From Mucilaginibacter cryoferens (GTDB lineage Bacteria > Bacteroidota > Bacteroidia > Sphingobacteriales > Sphingobacteriaceae), in assembly GCF_014205845.1 (NCBI RefSeq), contig NZ_JACHCR010000009.1, positions 182,875 through 246,874 of the forward strand: a DNA stretch of 64,000 bases, read 5' to 3'. This document shows positions 61,602-64,000 of the stretch, piece after piece. A program made the position numbers and the translations under genes. Every line of letters begins with the position of its first letter. The stretch's first letter is position 1. Below the pieces are notes generated by a model. That model was given only the letters and a program-made list of their open reading frames with translations, was not told where the DNA came from and made no database searches.

Positions 61602-62714
61602 TTATATTTTGATGAATATTTTTCTAATATACAATATCCACATCACCAGCCATAAAATAATAACAGTAAATATGGCGCTGACCAACGAGGCATTTACTGG
61701 AGAAAAATAAGGGGCAAATAAAGTTTGATAAATAGAAGAGCCCCCGATTTTTAACATCCCCATATAATGGGGGATAAAACCCGACAGTACATAGGCGGTA
61801 ATAGCGTTAGCTCCAAATACAACAAATGGATAAGTGAATTTTTTACGGCCCTGCACGTCAATAAGCCAGTAACTTAATGCCAGGGCTATTGTTGCCAGGC
61901 CGCCTGTGTATAGCACAAAAGAGCTTGTCCAAAGGGCTTTGTTTATCGGGAAAAACAGATCCCAGGCTAAACCGGCTACAACAGCAATTACACCGTAGGC
62001 AAACATCCGGCTTACTTTAACATTTTCGTCTCGGTCTTTACGTTTTAACCAGGTACCTACCCTTATACCGAACAGACCGGTAGCAACTGCAGGCAGCGTA
62101 CCCAATAAACCTTCCGGGTCCCAGGTATGCGATTCGCTCCATAGGTGGTTGGTGGTAAATACCAAACGATCTATCCAGGCACCCATATTGGTTTCGGGTT
62201 CAAGGTTAGCGTAGCCTATTCCGGGTACAGGGATAAAGGTCATGATGATAAAATAACCTATGAGTGCACCGGCGAAGATCCAGTCGCGCGTTTTTTGAGA
62301 GGTTTTCAAAAACAATATGCTGCTTATAAAATAAACCAGGGCAATACGCGGCAGCACGCCCGGAAAGCGTAAATGAGAAAAGCCACGATCGGGGTGAAAC
62401 ATGAGTTGCATTACCCAGGGGATGGCGATTAATATGGCAGTCCGTTGCAGAGCTTTCAGGATAAGTGTGGAGTGCGATAGCGTTGCCTTTTTGCTTTCCA
62501 TAGCATAAACTACGGATACACCTACCATAAATAAGAAAAACGGGAACACCAGGTCGGTAGGTGTACACCCGTTCCATTTAGAGTGTTCTAATGGCGCGTA
62601 AATATGCCCCCAATCGCCCGGGTCATTTACGAGGATCATTGCTGCAATAGTTGCTCCTCTAAAAACATCGAGAGAAAGAAGCCTTGCCGGTTTTTGATTA
62701 ATGGTTTCGCTCAT
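61602..62714 (-). CDS. NagX-like / heparan-alpha-glucosaminide N-acetyltransferase-like membrane protein
   Basis: The 370-residue protein has about ten membrane helices. RLLSLDVFRGATIAAMILVND and EHSKWNGCTPTDLVFPFFLFM match the HGSNAT/NagX family; the histidine in LEHSKWNG is the proposed acetyl-carrying residue. In Bacteroidota these genes lie in N-acetylglucosamine use clusters, and here the next gene upstream is a glucosamine-6-phosphate deaminase fusion, which supports an amino-sugar role. The precise reaction is unproven. Confidence 0.82.
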   Translation of the reverse strand: MSETINQKPARLLSLDVFRGATIAAMILVNDPGDWGHIYAPLEHSKWNGCTPTDLVFPFFLFMVGVSVVYAMESKKATLSHSTLILKALQRTAILIAIPWVMQLMFHPDRGFSHLRFPGVLPRIALVYFISSILFLKTSQKTRDWIFAGALIGYFIIMTFIPVPGIGYANLEPETNMGAWIDRLVFTTNHLWSESHTWDPEGLLGTLPAVATGLFGIRVGTWLKRKDRDENVKVSRMFAYGVIAVVAGLAWDLFFPINKALWTSSFVLYTGGLATIALALSYWLIDVQGRKKFTYPFVVFGANAITAYVLSGFIPHYMGMLKIGGSSIYQTLFAPYFSPVNASLVSAIFTVIILWLVMWILYIRKIFIKI

Positions 62715-62741
62715 ATTTAGATGCTGGTGCTATTTTATAAA

Positions 62742-62771
62742 TATAGCGATGGGATTAATCCCATCGCTATA
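62742..62771. terminator. 30-bp perfect palindrome, terminator after the NagB/PIG-L gene
   Basis: Positions 62742-62771 read tatagcgatgggatt followed by its exact complement, with no spacer. It lies between the deaminase stop at 62804 and the NagX-like gene start and could reduce read-through between them. Confidence 0.7.
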
Positions 62772-62803
62772 AAATTGTTGTTAAATAATGTTTTATCTCA
62801 AAA

Positions 62804-64000
62804 TCAAAACTTGTAACGCTTAAAGCCTTCCATGGCCTCATACTCAGCTAAACCAAGTCTGTCGTACTTTTGTGCGGTATCGCGTGTCCTGTCTTCTGCC
62901 CGTACCCAAAATTCGCGTGAGTCGTCACCAGGGAATACCGGGCGATCTTTTTGAGATTGATGTTTGAAGATGGCATTGCGTTTACGGATCACCTCTTCCG
63001 GCGAAAGTGGTACAGCCATCTCAATGTCGTAGGTTTCAAACTCGTGCCATGCACCGCGGTACATCCACAGCCAGCAATCTTTAACCCATTCTTCGGTTGC
63101 TTTTAGGCGATTAAGCGCGGCAAGTATAATGTTGAAACAAACCAGGTGGGTTCCGTTAGGGTCGGCAAAATCACCTGCGGCGAAGATCTGCTGTGGTTTT
63201 ATTTTTTGAAGCAGGTCGATCGTCAGCTGGATATCTTCCTCGCCCACGGTGTTCTTTTTGGTTTTACCGGTTTCATAAAAAGGTAAAGCCATAAAGTGGA
63301 TATGGTCATCCTGCAAACCGGCATAACGTGCACCCGAGATAGCCTCTGTTTTACGGATAAACCCTTTTACATTGCGAATCTCGCGGGTATCTATCTGGTT
63401 GGGTTGTTTCTGCGGGAAAAAAGCGCGCATCTCTTCGTACAATTTGTTCAGATGGCCGCTATCCTCGCCAATACTGTTGGTAAAATCAATGGCAAATTCC
63501 ATGTAGCGTAATACATCATCATCCCAAACCGCAGTATTGCCCGATGTTTGGTAGGCTACATGCACATCATGTCCCTGGTCAACCAAGCGGATAAAAGTAC
63601 CACCCATCGAGATCACATCATCATCGGGATGCGGGGAGAATATGACAGACCGTTTTTTGGCAGGCAAAGCACGTTCGGGGCGTTGTGAATCATCTGCATC
63701 GGGCTTGCCACCGGGCCAGCCGGTAATGGTATGCTGTATCTGATTAAAAATATCAATGTTGATGTTATAAACCGGGCCTTGCTCTACGGCAAGCTGGGCC
63801 ATGCCATGGTTGTTGTAATCTTCTTCGGTTAGTTTCAGTACAGGTTTACCAATGGTATCAGCCAGCCAGATCACCGCTTTTTTCTTCAGGATATTATCAT
63901 CCCAGGAGCAATCTTTTACCAGCCATGGGGTATCAAAACGGGTAAGCTCAGATGCAGCAGCTTCGTCCAGTACAAACTCCACATGGTCTGATAACTGGAG
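62804..64000 (-). CDS. Glucosamine-6-phosphate deaminase / PIG-L fusion, C-terminal part (5' end outside window)
   Basis: The frame is open from the window's right edge (64000), reading LQLSDHVEFVLDEAAASELT. The GTG at 63982 is therefore an internal valine, not a start. The beginning matches the C-terminal end of NagB (HVEFVLDEAAASEL). Residues further on form a PIG-L/LmbE domain with SPHPDDDVISMGG and DPNGTHLVC, the metal-binding His/Asp motifs of N-acetyl-sugar deacetylases. Such NagB-PIG-L fusions are typical of Bacteroidota. The NagB part turns glucosamine-6-phosphate into fructose-6-phosphate and ammonia; the role of the second domain is uncertain. Confidence 0.88.
   Translation of the reverse strand, partial: LQLSDHVEFVLDEAAASELTRFDTPWLVKDCSWDDNILKKKAVIWLADTIGKPVLKLTEEDYNNHGMAQLAVEQGPVYNINIDIFNQIQHTITGWPGGKPDADDSQRPERALPAKKRSVIFSPHPDDDVISMGGTFIRLVDQGHDVHVAYQTSGNTAVWDDDVLRYMEFAIDFTNSIGEDSGHLNKLYEEMRAFFPQKQPNQIDTREIRNVKGFIRKTEAISGARYAGLQDDHIHFMALPFYETGKTKKNTVGEEDIQLTIDLLQKIKPQQIFAAGDFADPNGTHLVCFNIILAALNRLKATEEWVKDCWLWMYRGAWHEFETYDIEMAVPLSPEEVIRKRNAIFKHQSQKDRPVFPGDDSREFWVRAEDRTRDTAQKYDRLGLAEYEAMEGFKRYKF

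Noticed and set aside
63980..63982. GTG as start of the rightmost gene
   Set aside because: The frame continues open to the window edge and the upstream residues fit the NagB family, so the gene is truncated, not complete.
1..64000. tRNA or rRNA genes
   Set aside because: No cloverleaf or conserved rRNA segment was noticed by eye; a covariance-model scan would be needed to exclude small RNAs firmly.

Overview
This window looks like a chromosomal piece of a Bacteroidota genome, most likely Sphingobacteriaceae (Mucilaginibacter/Pedobacter-like; inferred from gene content, no database search was possible). Supporting signs are a type B type IX secretion C-terminal domain, a carboxypeptidase-regulatory-like N-terminal domain protein, an OmpL-like porin, many double-headed FtsX/MacB-like permeases, the DUF177-rpmF-plsX-fabH-accB-accC gene order, TAnnTTTG-type -7 promoter boxes, and spacers filled with degenerate word-like repeats. 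No rRNA, tRNA, transposase, integrase or CRISPR array was seen.

Layout. 1-3.0 kb: a truncated small gene, a 266-bp element with 40-bp inverted ends, an M13 metallopeptidase lipoprotein and an XRE regulator. 3.4-5.9 kb: acyl-CoA dehydrogenase behind a 20-bp perfect palindrome, then a secreted TlpA-like thioredoxin whose last codons lie in a REP-like repeat. 6.2-13.5 kb (minus): a lipid-synthesis/housekeeping run read DUF177, rpmF, plsX, fabH, accB, accC, tatC, rarA. 13.7-21.6 kb: a lone FtsX-like permease, a DUF6934 gene with a 53-residue partner, a DUF5009 membrane protein, pdxA, rsmA and a secreted regulatory-domain protein. 21.8-41.1 kb: a small FecR-like/anti-sigma-like gene, seven consecutive FtsX/MacB-like permeases without an ATPase, and a secreted esterase with a PA14 domain. 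41.2-47.3 kb: bacilliredoxin, an M23 peptidase plus bactofilin pair, ahcY and a secreted six-hairpin glycosidase. 47.3-55 kb: a MITE-like element, a MACPF protein, a porin, a secreted unknown, and a large VCBS-repeat protein with a type IX sorting domain. 55-64 kb (minus): an Lhr-like helicase carrying an in-frame palindromic element, an M16 peptidase, DUF2059, a NagX-like acyltransferase and the 3' part of a glucosamine-6-phosphate deaminase/PIG-L fusion.

How the genes may work together. Malonyl-CoA formation (AccB/AccC), fatty-acid initiation (FabH) and phosphate acylation (PlsX) share a transcription unit with ribosomal protein L32 and DUF177. The seven permeases form one co-directional block with 70-130-bp spacers; they must either borrow an ATPase encoded elsewhere or act as mechanotransmission/envelope proteins. 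NagX-like, DUF2059 and NagB/PIG-L genes suggest an amino-sugar use locus at the right edge.

The most unusual signals are the ATPase-less permease array with its repeat-filled spacers, the exactly 102-bp palindromic element read through as 34 residues inside the helicase, mirrored word-repeat pairs in the acc/tat/rar spacers, and a cytosolic-looking MACPF protein with three C-terminal repeats.
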